From assembly GCF_900111395.1 (NCBI RefSeq), contig NZ_FOHV01000004.1, forward strand, positions 1 through 43,246: a stretch of 43,246 nucleotides of DNA, given 5' to 3'. The notes beneath the pieces are model-generated. The model saw only the letters and a program-made list of their open reading frames with translations. It made no database searches and was not told the DNA's origin. The DNA comes from Thorsellia anophelis DSM 18579. GTDB taxonomy: Bacteria; Pseudomonadota; Gammaproteobacteria; Enterobacterales; Thorselliaceae. Below are positions 25,801-34,963 of the stretch, piece after piece; position 1 is the stretch's first letter; every line of letters begins with the position of its first letter. Both the position numbers and the translations under genes were made by a program.

Positions 25801-26796
25801 GAGTTCTAGTGATGTATCATTAACATTAACTCCTTGCAAAGCAAATAGACCATCATCTTTTAATGAATTAACTTGCAAACTGAATAAAATAGGCCATTTA
25901 TTCTTCATATCTATGTGACCATTACCATTGATATGTGCGAACAGGCAAAGCGCTTGAGTATTTATTTCATAATTACAAAAAGACATGCCTGTTTTTAACT
26001 CATTAATGATGACTTTTTCACCTTGAGTTGCCATATTTAAAGAAAAGTTTTCAACTTGCGTTGTTTGACTTGCCTGGATTAATTTTAATTGGTTTAAATT
26101 AAATTTTTGTATATCTAGGTCAATAGGGATCAAAACTGAAGGGAGTTCCGCTAGTAAAGGTGAGTTCAAAAATTCCTGAATTTGAGTAATTTGATCTTCA
26201 ATAGGAATGTTAGTGTCAGCAGCATATGTGACTTCATTTTTCTCTAAGGTATCATCAATTAGTTTCTTCGGTAGGTTAACTATCATTTGAGATAATGAGA
26301 GTTCTTTAACACTAAGTGTATCACGCCATATTGCATTACCATTAAGCGATTCAAGATTCATCTGAACATCATCAATTCTAATGGAGAGATTTTTTAAATC
26401 CAGCTTATCCAAATAGATTTCAAGTGGAAGTTTAATGGGCTGTAGCGGCGTAGGATCTGTTTCTGGCAATGCATTTGTATCAACTGAAACATCAACTGAG
26501 CTTGTTGTTAACTGGTTAATACAAAGGTTAAGAGATCTTAAGCAACTAGGATTAATAGAAAGAGCTATATCATCTACAACGACGGATACCCCTTGTGGCA
26601 TGACTCGAAGCTGAGTAATTTCTAAATTTTCCCAGTTACCTCTTACTCCCTCAATACTTACGATGGGAATTAATTTTGGAATGACATTTGCAATAGTTCT
26701 AATGCCGGTTTCAGTAGTAATAAAATAAATGAGGCCACTGACTAGGAGAAATATAGGGAATAATAGATATAACAAAATAATTTTTACGATACGCAT
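22846..26796 (-). CDS. tamB: translocation and assembly module subunit TamB
   Basis: 1316 aa. An inner-membrane-anchored AsmA-like protein that spans the periplasm and works with TamA in outer-membrane protein assembly and/or phospholipid transport. The N-terminal anchor covers residues about 5-27 (IILLYLLFPIFLLVSGLIYFI). The middle is a very long repetitive beta-helical region with many Leu/Asn/Asp strands. The C-terminal DUF490/TamB domain (ILRKGVITFAGTADRPRLNVEAIR, EILSYILRGQ, ending ATITLRYQLMPRLYLEAVSG...LLYQFEF) is intact. Length is close to E. coli TamB (1259 aa). It begins 37 bp after the tamA stop. Confidence 0.95.
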   Translation of the reverse strand: MRIVKIILLYLLFPIFLLVSGLIYFITTETGIRTIANVIPKLIPIVSIEGVRGNWENLEITQLRVMPQGVSVVVDDIALSINPSCLRSLNLCINQLTTSSVDVSVDTNALPETDPTPLQPIKLPLEIYLDKLDLKNLSIRIDDVQMNLESLNGNAIWRDTLSVKELSLSQMIVNLPKKLIDDTLEKNEVTYAADTNIPIEDQITQIQEFLNSPLLAELPSVLIPIDLDIQKFNLNQLKLIQASQTTQVENFSLNMATQGEKVIINELKTGMSFCNYEINTQALCLFAHINGNGHIDMKNKWPILFSLQVNSLKDDGLFALQGVNVNDTSLELSLSGNVNDEINTVFHIKRLDEMLIAADANLNISVVPLEFNIMVDSENLAWPMHDLLSIDQDKLQFNNLEESEHITDAQMIKEKQYIPKNTYSVSKFKLIAKGSSDEFSLDLSSGISLPELNTSQINLNIKGNPKIIEIDNFSIMQQADNAELPLSAELLKLEGKLNLDKGLSWDVTLDSNNISYLDKVKDLNTMVSGNLSIIGSLNSKFWDIVINDIDLDGSINGHTLSLAGSFSGNSNHIWEVEKLVANLGDNTFSLSGLLANEVNLDLTVNAPKLQGILPELSGSIVGNSTVRGSLSQPDVFADMEIRQFRFGDISVKNATLKSTIETDQIISGDLSLDGSGINVSNASFTTLALKINGDEKNHSITLNAAGKPISSVIKIDGSFNRDTLIWQASISHSNFTTSEGPINLEQPFKVQLSPDLINVAQHCWVHEAGRLCLLEPFELKEESRLLLGLDKVNLTFLNRYLGEGTQLNGGVKGQLDLLIFPNRNIRGELTLDGEAVNVQQFTDNAWLKAEFETFRLKSNIENDEIVFDWLFALKNNGSLNGVLSINDITGARSLTGKMGINQLNLNLLQPLFGQNEVISGAINSQLNFSGNIDKPLVNGEFNLDDLKVVSYRIPFDIIDSNLNILFTGQQSVMTGEIITPDGAISLNGQANWQNTANWQTVLNASSTKLKVTVPPMAEIELQPNITFEANKNKMLLTGNVDIPWGRIVVDALPEAVVEVSSDQVFLDTNMQPIEQSTNSLPIEANLMINLGNDIQLNAFGLIANLTGHLNVIQSEQGTSIFGEVTTPTGRFRAYGQDLILRKGVITFAGTADRPRLNVEAIRNPQNIENDVVAGVRVSGYADDPRIELFSIPAMAQEEILSYILRGQGLDVAGADSGLMTSMLIGLGTAQSGQLIGTIGETFGVKNLTLDTQGTGDSSQVVVSGDIFPGLQVRYGVGIFDSLATITLRYQLMPRLYLEAVSGLDQAIDLLYQFEFN

Positions 26797-26833
26797 ATTT
26801 AAAATCTACCTTTGTGCTCTGACCTTCTCATTT

Positions 26834-28654
26834 TTAAAGTTCAGGTCCCAGCCCAATATAGAACTGGATGCTATTATTATCTCGATCATTTATCGGTGTA
26901 GCAATATCAAATCGCACAGGTCCAACAGGGGAAGCCCAGCGCACACCTATGCCTGCGCCTGTTTTAACATTATCTTCAAACACTGCATTACTTGCATTAC
27001 CGGCATCGATAAAAGTTGCACTCCACCAACTACCCGAAAAATTGTATTGGTACTCAAGACTACCTGTAGCTAATTGTGATGCACCCGCTAATTTTCCTAA
27101 CTCATCTCTAGGAGAAATGCTTCTAAAGCTATATCCTCTTATACTCCTATCACCGCCAGCAAAAAATCTCAGCGATGGAGGAACTGCATCAAACGAATTT
27201 GTTTCAATCCAACCAATATTAGCTCGACTCAATATTCTGTGATTATTAAATGGCGTTCTTATAAGTGCATACTGTGCCTGTAAAATAGCAAAATCTATAT
27301 CAGATCCAATGGATTTATTTGAAAAATCAACTGAATAACGTTGTGTATCACCCCAAGTCGGCATACCAGCTCCAACAGTTCTAGTTCGATTAACATTCAC
27401 CCCTGGCATAATCAACATAGTCCTATTATTTACTGCCCCTTGTGTAAAATCATCAATACTCCACCTAAGGTTTGTTGACAATTGCCAACCTAAAAAACGT
27501 CCCCAAAAACGAGCGACATTAATAGTTGCTGAGTCAGAGCGTGTATCATTAAAATCTTGTCTTTTAAAACCAGTTTGAATCAAATAATAATGATCAAGTG
27601 CATTTCTTTTTAATGGGATTTGATAATTAAAATCAGCAATTTGTTCTTTTGCAGAAATATTCAAGTTTGTTTCAGAACTATGTCCAAATGAATTCCACCA
27701 AGGTCTACGCCATGTAAATATCCCTCTGACTCCTACATCTGTGGAATATCCCATACCAACATCTATTGAGTTCTTCGTTCTAGCGCTTAAAGCACCATTC
27801 AAATTAATTGGCTCAGTAGGATTCAAATTATCTAAATCCGGTGTGACAATCACAGAGTTAAACCAATTTGTTCTACTAAGCCGTCTATTGAATTCAACCA
27901 TATCGTCTGCAAGATATGGGTCACCAATGTTAAATGGTGCTAAATTATTTAAAAAATCATCATCTATCTGAGAACCAGTATAAGTGATATTTCCGTATTT
28001 GTAGCGATGACCACTGTCGAACTCAATTAACCAAATACCTTCTTGGCGTTCAATTGAAATGCCTAATTTAGCTTGTACAAATGTGGCATCAAAATATCCA
28101 CGGTTTAGAGCTAAATTATTTATAGCTGCCCTAAATTGATCAAATTGACCATGATTGATTGGTTTACCAATTTCTGGAGATAAACGCTCTATGAGTTCAT
28201 CGAAGGCAGGATCATTTTTTGCATCTCCTAATATCTTGATATCTGTTTTGACTAATAAAATAGGAGGCCCTGGGTTAACTCTAACAAATAGAACAGGGCG
28301 AGAAGGAGGTGTTCTAGGTTCAAATTCAAAGTCAATTATTGGTTCATAGTGGCCTAGAGCTTTAAGTCCCAGTCTAATTTCATTTGTAAGCCTTGCACGA
28401 AATCTTGCATCATTGCTAATTTCATTTGTTTGTATTCTTGATAAGCGTGCTCTTACATTTCGTTGTAGATCACCTTCAAGTCCTTCTAACTGAATTCGAA
28501 TTGTGATTTGATGTGGGTTATTTGAACTATTTTTAGACTGCTCATCTGAACGACTAAAAAATTGACAACCTGTTAACATAAAAATAGCTAAACAAAGAGA
28601 AAGAAATAGTATCCTATGAGTATGTAAAATTGTTTTTGTATTATGTCTACCCAT
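26834..28654 (-). CDS. tamA: outer-membrane protein TamA (Omp85 family), with a lipobox
   Basis: 606 aa from ATG 28654. The frame is open to 28789, but the upstream part has no signal-peptide logic and runs through the promoter area. A hydrophobic signal (HRILFLSLCLAIFMLTGC) ends in LTGC, a good lipobox with Cys30 followed by Gln, so the product may be lipidated. POTRA domains follow (residues about 45-240: IQLEGLEGDLQRNVRARLS, GLKALGHYEP, LNRGYFDATF), then the 16-strand Omp85 barrel with FFAGGDRSIRGY (the L6 VRGY-type motif) and a terminal QFYIGLGPEL. Apart from the lipobox it matches E. coli TamA throughout. tamB follows 37 bp later. Confidence 0.93.
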   Translation of the reverse strand: MGRHNTKTILHTHRILFLSLCLAIFMLTGCQFFSRSDEQSKNSSNNPHQITIRIQLEGLEGDLQRNVRARLSRIQTNEISNDARFRARLTNEIRLGLKALGHYEPIIDFEFEPRTPPSRPVLFVRVNPGPPILLVKTDIKILGDAKNDPAFDELIERLSPEIGKPINHGQFDQFRAAINNLALNRGYFDATFVQAKLGISIERQEGIWLIEFDSGHRYKYGNITYTGSQIDDDFLNNLAPFNIGDPYLADDMVEFNRRLSRTNWFNSVIVTPDLDNLNPTEPINLNGALSARTKNSIDVGMGYSTDVGVRGIFTWRRPWWNSFGHSSETNLNISAKEQIADFNYQIPLKRNALDHYYLIQTGFKRQDFNDTRSDSATINVARFWGRFLGWQLSTNLRWSIDDFTQGAVNNRTMLIMPGVNVNRTRTVGAGMPTWGDTQRYSVDFSNKSIGSDIDFAILQAQYALIRTPFNNHRILSRANIGWIETNSFDAVPPSLRFFAGGDRSIRGYSFRSISPRDELGKLAGASQLATGSLEYQYNFSGSWWSATFIDAGNASNAVFEDNVKTGAGIGVRWASPVGPVRFDIATPINDRDNNSIQFYIGLGPEL

Positions 28655-29460
28655 AGTAATCAAAGCATCCTTATATATTCCTTTACTTCCCGCGTCCAAC
28701 ATCTCGCTTTGCCTGTGCGCAAGTAGTATAACATTATGCATAAAAAAAATTAAACCATATCTCTTTTTCAAATCACTCAAGCAACTCAATAGACTCTAAA
28801 ACCTTAATTTATATCACATTTCATACAAAGAAACCATTCAAAATCAATTTTTACTATTTTTGATTACAAACCATAATTTCAGTAAAAAATTTCCACTTTG
28901 ATGGCATTAAGTTGAGAGAAATTCAAAATTCTGTATAATTCCTACTACAGTACGTATTTTAAGAATATCACGTTTTCAATCATGAAATTGAGATTTATTT
29001 AAATTGACACCTAAGCAACTTGTAAATCCCCAAAAATTAATTAGCTTAATTAGGTAATCATATGGAAAAATAGGCTGTCAAAATTCCTCATGATTTACTA
29101 CAAATCCTTAATTGGGAATAGCTACTAATCAATAATTTTTTCATTTTTGATTTAATCAATTTTCAAGAAAAATAAGTGATACCGCTTTATTATAACGTAC
29201 TGAAAAAATATCAGATGTAAGCCACGTCATGTATTTAAAAATTTGCAAATGTACAGTAGCAAACAGAACTTTCTTACTAGGTTAGTTTACGAAACTTACA
29301 AATATAGTGTGCTAGACTCCAAGATAGAGTCGTTTATGATTTCAATCTTTGAATTAAGATGATCCCAAAATCTTATAATATATTCAAAATGCGTGTTCTC
29401 TGTGCCCACTTAATTAATCGTTAACTGTATGAATGTATGAAATACAAAGGAAACACTCAC
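28655..29460. other. 806-bp divergent intergenic region (tamA / nucleoside ABC operon)
   Basis: Long AT-rich control region. Only a weak plus-strand promoter candidate (29349-29379) stands out. I saw no purine riboswitch, PurR-type palindrome or tRNA. Confidence 0.5.
29349..29379 (+). promoter_or_regulatory. candidate promoter of the ABC transporter operon
   Basis: TATAAT at 29374-29379 with a weak TTGAAT (29349-29354) 19 bp upstream, about 80 bases before the ATPase gene. The spacer is longer than ideal. Confidence 0.35.
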
Positions 29461-30957
29461 GTGAAATTAGAGTTAAACAACATAACTAAACGCTTTGGTC
29501 AGTTTATTGCAAATGATGCAATCAATTTAACCGTTAATCCCGGTGAAATTCATGCTTTACTTGGCGAAAATGGTGCAGGCAAATCTACTTTAATGAATGT
29601 TTTATATGGTCTCTACCAAGCCGAAGAGGGTGATATCTTATTAGACGGTAAAAAACACACATTTAATGGCCCCGGTGATGCAATGCGTGCAGGTATTGGA
29701 ATGGTACACCAACATTTCATGCTTGTCCCAGTGTTTACCGTGGCTGAAAATGTAGCTCTAGGGCATGAACGTTCAACTGTGTTTGGAAAACTAGATATAA
29801 ACCATGCTAGGGCACAAGTCATAAAAATATCAGAACGCTTCGGTTTTAATGTTGATCCAGATGCAAAAATTGAAGATTTACCTGTTGGTATTCAACAACG
29901 AGTAGAAATTATAAAAGCATTAGCGCTGGACGCTAAAGTACTTGTTTTTGATGAACCGACTGCAGTACTTACTCCACAAGAAACAGATGAGCTAATTAAC
30001 GTCATGAAGCAACTACGTGATGAAGGTAGAGCAATCATATTCATTAGCCATAAACTACGAGAAATTAAAGAGATTGCAGATAAAATCACGGTTATTAGAT
30101 TAGGCAAAGTAGTTGGAACTGCTTTGCCAAGCGCAAGCAACGAAGAACTGGCATCTTTAATGGTTGGTAGGCCAGTAAATCTAACAGTTAATAAATCGCC
30201 ACTCATTCCATCTGAGATAGCGTTTAAAGTAACAAATCTTAAGCTATCCGACAAAAATATCGATATTCTAAAAAACATATCTTTTAGTGTTACTAAGGGT
30301 GAAGTATTTGCTATTGCTGGCGTCCAAGGAAACGGTCAAACTGAATTAATCGAAGCTATAATGGGATTAAGGCCTGAAGCTACTGGTGAAATTGAATTAA
30401 ATAAAAATTCACTTAAAAGTCTCTCAATCAATTCAATTTTAAACTTAGGTGTAGGATATGTGCCTGAAGATCGTCATAGGGATGCAATGGTAAGTAACTT
30501 TACTATATCTGAAAATCTAATGCTAGATAGAACTCAAGACTCACCATTTGTGAAAAATGGAACGATTGACTTTGATTTATTGCATGATTTTGCCAAGCAA
30601 AAAATTGAAGAATATGATATTCGTTCACAGGGTCATCTTTCACCTATTGGTACTCTCTCTGGTGGCAACCAACAAAAAGTCATTTTAGCTAGAGAAATGA
30701 GTAAAGCACTTAAATTGCTAGTCATTTCTCAACCAACACGTGGATTAGATGTTGGATCAATTGAATTCATCCATAAACAAATTATCAAAACAAGAGATAG
30801 CGGTATTCCTGTCATCGTAGTATCAACTGAATTAGATGAAGTTTATGCAATTGCTGACACGATAGCAGTCATGCACCATGGAGAAATTATGGGAATTGTA
30901 GATTCGTCAACTCCAAGAGAAACGATTGGCATGATGATGGCAGGTCTACGAAATTAG
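29461..30957 (+). CDS. nucleoside/BMP-type ABC transporter ATP-binding protein (two domains)
   Basis: 498 aa from GTG 29461, preceded nine bases upstream by AAGGA. The in-frame ATG at 29437 has no ribosome-binding site. Two fused ABC domains, as in sugar/nucleoside importers (YufO/NupA, RbsA type). Domain 1 has Walker A GENGAGKS (35-42), signature LPVGIQQRVEI and Walker B VLVFDEPTAVL. Domain 2 has a changed Walker A (GVQGNGQTE) and signature LSGGNQQKVILAREM, with LLVISQPTRGLDVGS in place of Walker B. The degenerate second site is usual for this class. It powers the two permeases that follow at 50 bp and 39 bp spacing. Confidence 0.92.
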   Translation: MKLELNNITKRFGQFIANDAINLTVNPGEIHALLGENGAGKSTLMNVLYGLYQAEEGDILLDGKKHTFNGPGDAMRAGIGMVHQHFMLVPVFTVAENVALGHERSTVFGKLDINHARAQVIKISERFGFNVDPDAKIEDLPVGIQQRVEIIKALALDAKVLVFDEPTAVLTPQETDELINVMKQLRDEGRAIIFISHKLREIKEIADKITVIRLGKVVGTALPSASNEELASLMVGRPVNLTVNKSPLIPSEIAFKVTNLKLSDKNIDILKNISFSVTKGEVFAIAGVQGNGQTELIEAIMGLRPEATGEIELNKNSLKSLSINSILNLGVGYVPEDRHRDAMVSNFTISENLMLDRTQDSPFVKNGTIDFDLLHDFAKQKIEEYDIRSQGHLSPIGTLSGGNQQKVILAREMSKALKLLVISQPTRGLDVGSIEFIHKQIIKTRDSGIPVIVVSTELDEVYAIADTIAVMHHGEIMGIVDSSTPRETIGMMMAGLRN

Positions 30958-31007
30958 AATTTAGATTAGCTTAATTTAAGTTTAATACGCTTAAGGAATT
31001 AAAAAAC

Positions 31008-32198
31008 ATGTCCAATGATATTCATGCTCATTTGTCACCAATGACAAAATTATTTTATCAAATTACTAGAGGAAGCGCCCTCCTCTCCTTCTGTGCTATA
31101 TTCCTCTCTTTACTAGTTGGTAGTATTCTTATTGCATGGACAGATAGCGCTGTTCAAATTGCAGCGGTCCAAATAATTGACCACCCTCTGAATTTTATCA
31201 ACAGTGTCTGGCAAGCTGTCTCTAAAGCTTATATTGCATTATTTGAAGGTTCTATTTATAACTTTTCTGGCAGAAGTTTTAATCACAAAATAAAACCGCT
31301 TTTAGACTCCCTATCAAAGGCTACTCCCCTTATTGCAGCAGGACTTGGTATCGGTTTAACATTTAGAGCTGGATTATTCAATATAGGTGGTAAAGGGCAA
31401 ATGCTTGTTGCAGCAAGTGCTGCAGCTTATATTGGCTTTACATTCTCCCTACCAATTTACTTACATCTGCCTTTAGCAATAACTGTAGGTATGCTAGCAG
31501 GCGCAATTTATGCCATGATTGCAGGGTTATTAAAATCTTATACTGGTGCTCATGAAGTAATTGTAACAATTATGCTCAACTATATTGCCTACTATCTGAT
31601 CTCATGGATGTTAAGAACCCCAGGCTTTTTGCAGGCACCGGGCTCAAACTTCCCCAAATCAGGTCCCGTTGAAGCAACTGCTATTTTTCCGAATATACTA
31701 AGCTTTCATAATAAATTTCACTGGGGTTTTGCGCTGGTAATTTTAAGCACATTCTTTTGTTCTTGGCTTATAAACCGTTCAGTTCTTGGATTTAAATTAA
31801 GAGCCGTAGGGGAAAATATCACTGCTGCAAGAGTTGCAGGAATTAATGTCAATAGAATGACTATATATGCTATGTTAATTTCAGGAGCACTTGTTGGATT
31901 AGCCGGGGTATTTCAAGCACTTGGTGAATCTCCTAGAGGATTTAGCTCAACTATAGATGCAGGAATTGGTTTCAGTGCGATAACAGTTGCACTCTTGGGT
32001 CGTTCTAAGCCGTGGGGAATATTTGCAGCTGGCTTACTGTTTGGTGCATTACAAGCTGGGAGTTTCAAAATGCAAGCAGATGTAAAAGTACCAATTGATA
32101 TAATTTTAGTTGTGCAGTCTCTCATCGTGCTATTTATTGCAGCACCTCCATTAGTGAGAACAATTTTTAGATTACCTGATCCTAAAAAGACATTTTAA
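31008..32198 (+). CDS. nucleoside-type ABC transporter permease (YufP-like, BPD_transp_2)
   Basis: 396 aa. Inner-membrane permease with about ten helices. The conserved portion begins around residue 115 (GLGIGLTFRAGLFNIGGKGQML), followed by GAHEVIVTIMLNYIAYYL and LRAVGENITAARVAGINVNR, with GLAGVFQALGE and GFSAITVALLGRSKPWG near the end. These mark the BMP-associated nucleoside importer permeases of the B. subtilis YufP type. The N-terminal 80 residues include an extra helix and a periplasmic stretch typical of this subunit. It pairs with the next gene as a heterodimer. Confidence 0.9.
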   Translation: MSNDIHAHLSPMTKLFYQITRGSALLSFCAIFLSLLVGSILIAWTDSAVQIAAVQIIDHPLNFINSVWQAVSKAYIALFEGSIYNFSGRSFNHKIKPLLDSLSKATPLIAAGLGIGLTFRAGLFNIGGKGQMLVAASAAAYIGFTFSLPIYLHLPLAITVGMLAGAIYAMIAGLLKSYTGAHEVIVTIMLNYIAYYLISWMLRTPGFLQAPGSNFPKSGPVEATAIFPNILSFHNKFHWGFALVILSTFFCSWLINRSVLGFKLRAVGENITAARVAGINVNRMTIYAMLISGALVGLAGVFQALGESPRGFSSTIDAGIGFSAITVALLGRSKPWGIFAAGLLFGALQAGSFKMQADVKVPIDIILVVQSLIVLFIAAPPLVRTIFRLPDPKKTF

Positions 32199-32237
32199 AC
32201 CAACCGAAGACCAATCTTTTTCTTAAATGCGGATTTA

Positions 32238-33512
32238 ATGATGAATAACACTATACAGGCAAAGCAAACAAATACTCTTGCACTAGGTAAACTACTTAAA
32301 TATTATAAATTGCCTATTATTTTTATACTCTTCACATTAGCAACAAGTTATTTCTTTATGGTTAACGTGGCTGATGCAACGAGCTATTTTGTTCTCTCAG
32401 CTAGAAATACAGAGTTACCTTGGATATTAGAGCTATCAACTCCTAGGTATAGTTTTTTCTCTGGCATATCATTAATTGTTATCACAATTAGTGCGTTTTT
32501 ATTAAGAGTAAGAAAGCAAAATATACCGATTTGGTTAACTATAGGATATTGTTTTATTCTTTTATTTGGATTTCTTGTCCTTATCTCTGCAGATGCAAGG
32601 CTTCAAATTGTAAGCTTATTATCTGGAGCAATTGCATTAAGTGCACCTATTATTTTTGGTGCTTTAGGTGGAATAATTTCTGAACGCGTAGGTGTAGTTA
32701 ATATTGCAATTGAAGGTCAACTTTTAGCTGGTGCATTTTTATCAGCAGTGATTGCCACAATAACAGGCAATCCTTATTTAGGATTATTAGGTGCTGTTGT
32801 AGCGGGCGTCTTTGTATCTTTAATCTTAACCTTATTTGCAATTAAATATATCGTCGACCAAGTAATTGTAGGTGTGGTTGTAAATGTATTAGTGATTGGG
32901 TTGACCAATTTTTTAGCAACGTCGGTACTTGCTAGAAATAAAGCTGGTCTTAATGATCCTCAACGTTTTGAAGCAATTGCAATTCCCTATCTTTCAGACA
33001 TCCCCTTAATTGGCCCAATTCTTTTTGAACAAACGATTATCATATATGCAATGTATTTTATGGTAATTGCCGTCTATTATGGCTTGTTTTACACGACATG
33101 GGGTCTTCGCTTAAGAGCAGTTGGTGAGCACCCTAAAGCTGCTGATACTGTTGGTATCAATGTGAATCGCACTCGTTTTCTAAATGTATTATTAGCTGGC
33201 GCAATTGCAGGATTTGGAGGAGCATTTTTCACATTAGGTTCAGTAGGTGCTTTCGATAGAGAAATGTCGCAGGGATTAGGCTTTATAGCCTTAGCCGCAG
33301 TTATATTTGGTAAATGGCACCCACTTAAAGCTACTGGTGCGGCATTATTATTCGGATTCACGTCAAATCTCCATACTGTCATAGGTGCAACAGGCAGTAA
33401 CTTTGCGAGTGAATTTTTGCTAATGCTACCGTATGTTATCACAATTTTTGCAGTAGCAGGTTTAGTCGGTAAATCAAATTCCCCTGCAGCAGTAGGAAAA
33501 CCTTATGTGTAA
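32238..33512 (+). CDS. nucleoside-type ABC transporter permease (YufQ-like, BPD_transp_2)
   Basis: 424 aa. The second permease. Conserved blocks are SAPIIFGALGGIISERVGVVNIAIEGQLL around residue 135, DQVIVGVVVNVLVIGLTNFL, LRLRAVGEHPKAADTVGINVNR, GGAFFTLGSVGAFDREMSQGLGFIALAAVIFGKWHP. The family is YufQ-like. It is longer than usual at the N-terminus: an extra 120 residues with two or three helices and the sequence LELSTPRYSFFSG. Its 3' end overlaps the csdE-like gene by eight bases, so expression of the two is coupled. Confidence 0.9.
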   Translation: MMNNTIQAKQTNTLALGKLLKYYKLPIIFILFTLATSYFFMVNVADATSYFVLSARNTELPWILELSTPRYSFFSGISLIVITISAFLLRVRKQNIPIWLTIGYCFILLFGFLVLISADARLQIVSLLSGAIALSAPIIFGALGGIISERVGVVNIAIEGQLLAGAFLSAVIATITGNPYLGLLGAVVAGVFVSLILTLFAIKYIVDQVIVGVVVNVLVIGLTNFLATSVLARNKAGLNDPQRFEAIAIPYLSDIPLIGPILFEQTIIIYAMYFMVIAVYYGLFYTTWGLRLRAVGEHPKAADTVGINVNRTRFLNVLLAGAIAGFGGAFFTLGSVGAFDREMSQGLGFIALAAVIFGKWHPLKATGAALLFGFTSNLHTVIGATGSNFASEFLLMLPYVITIFAVAGLVGKSNSPAAVGKPYV

Positions 33513-33951
33513 TATTGATGCAGTGAGTGCTGTAGATATTCAAAATCAATTTAAAGAGGCAAAGAATTGGGAATCTGCCTTTAAAATATTAATTCAATTG
33601 GGTCAAAATTTACCCAATTTTGACCCAGCATTAAAGCTTGATGATAATTTATTACATGGTTGTGAGTCAAATGTCTGGTTAGTATTATCAGTTGATTCTG
33701 ATTCACTACGAATGGATTTGCAGGCTGACAGTGATAGTAAAATATTGAGAGGTATTTTATATGTTATACGAGCTTTTTTGAATTCAACGACACCTGATAA
33801 ACTTAAATCCGATAGCCTTAATTTGTTTTTTACCCAAATGGGGATTTATCATTCCTTAAGCGCAAGTAGAAAAACAGGGATAGATGCAATTAATGCAAAA
33901 ATCTTAAACCTAATTAATTCAACTATTGCAAAACCGTCAAATAAAAAATGA
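33505..33951 (+). CDS. csdE: SufE/CsdE-family sulfur acceptor
   Basis: 148 aa, ATG 33505 with TAGGAAA upstream inside the permease gene. Proteins of this family accept persulfide sulfur from a cysteine desulfurase (SufS/CsdA) and stimulate it. Acceptor Cys53 is in LLHGCESNVWL, the family hallmark. The C-terminal SLSASRKTGIDAINAKI resembles CsdE (QLSASRxxGLNALSEAI) more than SufE, so csdE is preferred, although the desulfurase partner is not in the window. Unusually it is the last gene of a nucleoside transporter operon, overlapping the permease by eight bases. Its stop codon abuts the next gene's stop on the other strand. Confidence 0.82.
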   Translation: MCNIDAVSAVDIQNQFKEAKNWESAFKILIQLGQNLPNFDPALKLDDNLLHGCESNVWLVLSVDSDSLRMDLQADSDSKILRGILYVIRAFLNSTTPDKLKSDSLNLFFTQMGIYHSLSASRKTGIDAINAKILNLINSTIAKPSNKK

Positions 33952-34890
33952 TTAATGCATAAATTGCATTTTTGTAATGCTTTTTCCTAAAGACCACTCT
34001 TTTGCTACTAGCTGGGCTTGTGCTATCTCTTGGTGCGTAAGCTCACTAGCCATAGAGGCTTGGTTCTTTTGTAACAATGCTTTTATTTTTAATTTTTCTT
34101 CTGCTTGTAAACTGCTACTTTCTAGTTGTTCAAGTGCGATGATTGACCATGCATAAGCAATTTGCTTCTCTTGAAGGGTATTGGCTAATTGAAAATATAT
34201 CGCGCTAAATCTCCCGATTTCCGATGGTTCTCCTTGGCTTGCAATAATTGAATATTCATCAAAAAACATGTTTTTATACCTTGTTATATTGTTTTCATTA
34301 ATATTATTAGGTGCTTTTTTGTTGAAATATGACTGTAAAATCATCATAAGAGCCTTTGCTCTATAAGTTGCGTATTCTTCATTATCTGAATTTGTTTCAT
34401 CAATATATTGAATGAAATAACTTGTTGATTGCTCAAAATCTTGCTGGATGGATTTATCGCCAATTCGATAAATCATACCTAGGTAGTAAAGTCCGCGAGC
34501 ATCTCCGGCTTCAGATAGTAATTTAGAAAAAATTACAGCTTTTGCGAATGATGGTTTTACTCCTTCATCTTGACCATTAAAATTGTAACCAAATGCATAA
34601 ACTAACGCTACATCATTAAGTGCTGATTTATCTCCTAAATTTGCTTTTTGAGTCATATTGTAAAGATTATAAACACTATCATTACAAGATCCTTGCTCTT
34701 CACAAAATTGGTAATACTGCTCCATATGCTTATTTAGCTGCAGAAACTCAGATGCAGTATGTGTGCTTTGATAACTATTATTAGACCCACTTGATACGCT
34801 GTTGATATCTTTGAAAATACCTATAAACTTAAATATACCAAATATTACGAGAAGCACCGCAAATATTTTGGAAAATATTGCACGATTCAT
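33952..34890 (-). CDS. membrane-anchored Sel1/TPR-like repeat protein
   Basis: 312 aa. The N-terminal hydrophobic segment (about residues 7-26, FSKIFAVLLVIFGIFKFIGIF) anchors it in the inner membrane or is an uncleaved signal. The body has alpha-helical Sel1-type repeats: KANLGDKSALNDVALVYAFGY...FAKAVIFSKLLSEAGDARGLYYLGMIYRIG (shown in part), and a later helical pair. Two cysteines near 58-64 (FCEEQGSCN) may form a disulfide, suggesting the repeats face the periplasm. Function is unknown. It precedes no clear partner; rarD lies upstream by 73 bp on the same strand. Confidence 0.6.
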   Translation of the reverse strand: MNRAIFSKIFAVLLVIFGIFKFIGIFKDINSVSSGSNNSYQSTHTASEFLQLNKHMEQYYQFCEEQGSCNDSVYNLYNMTQKANLGDKSALNDVALVYAFGYNFNGQDEGVKPSFAKAVIFSKLLSEAGDARGLYYLGMIYRIGDKSIQQDFEQSTSYFIQYIDETNSDNEEYATYRAKALMMILQSYFNKKAPNNINENNITRYKNMFFDEYSIIASQGEPSEIGRFSAIYFQLANTLQEKQIAYAWSIIALEQLESSSLQAEEKLKIKALLQKNQASMASELTHQEIAQAQLVAKEWSLGKSITKMQFMH

Positions 34891-34963
34891 TAAGTTAATC
34901 TCCTAGTAGACTACTTAAACAAGATTAGCATATCCGTTAGCAATTCTTAAAGTACCAATTAAT

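Noticed and set aside
28655-28789. 45-residue N-terminal extension of TamA
   Set aside because: No ribosome-binding site, would bury the signal peptide; ATG 28654 gives a proper exported protein.
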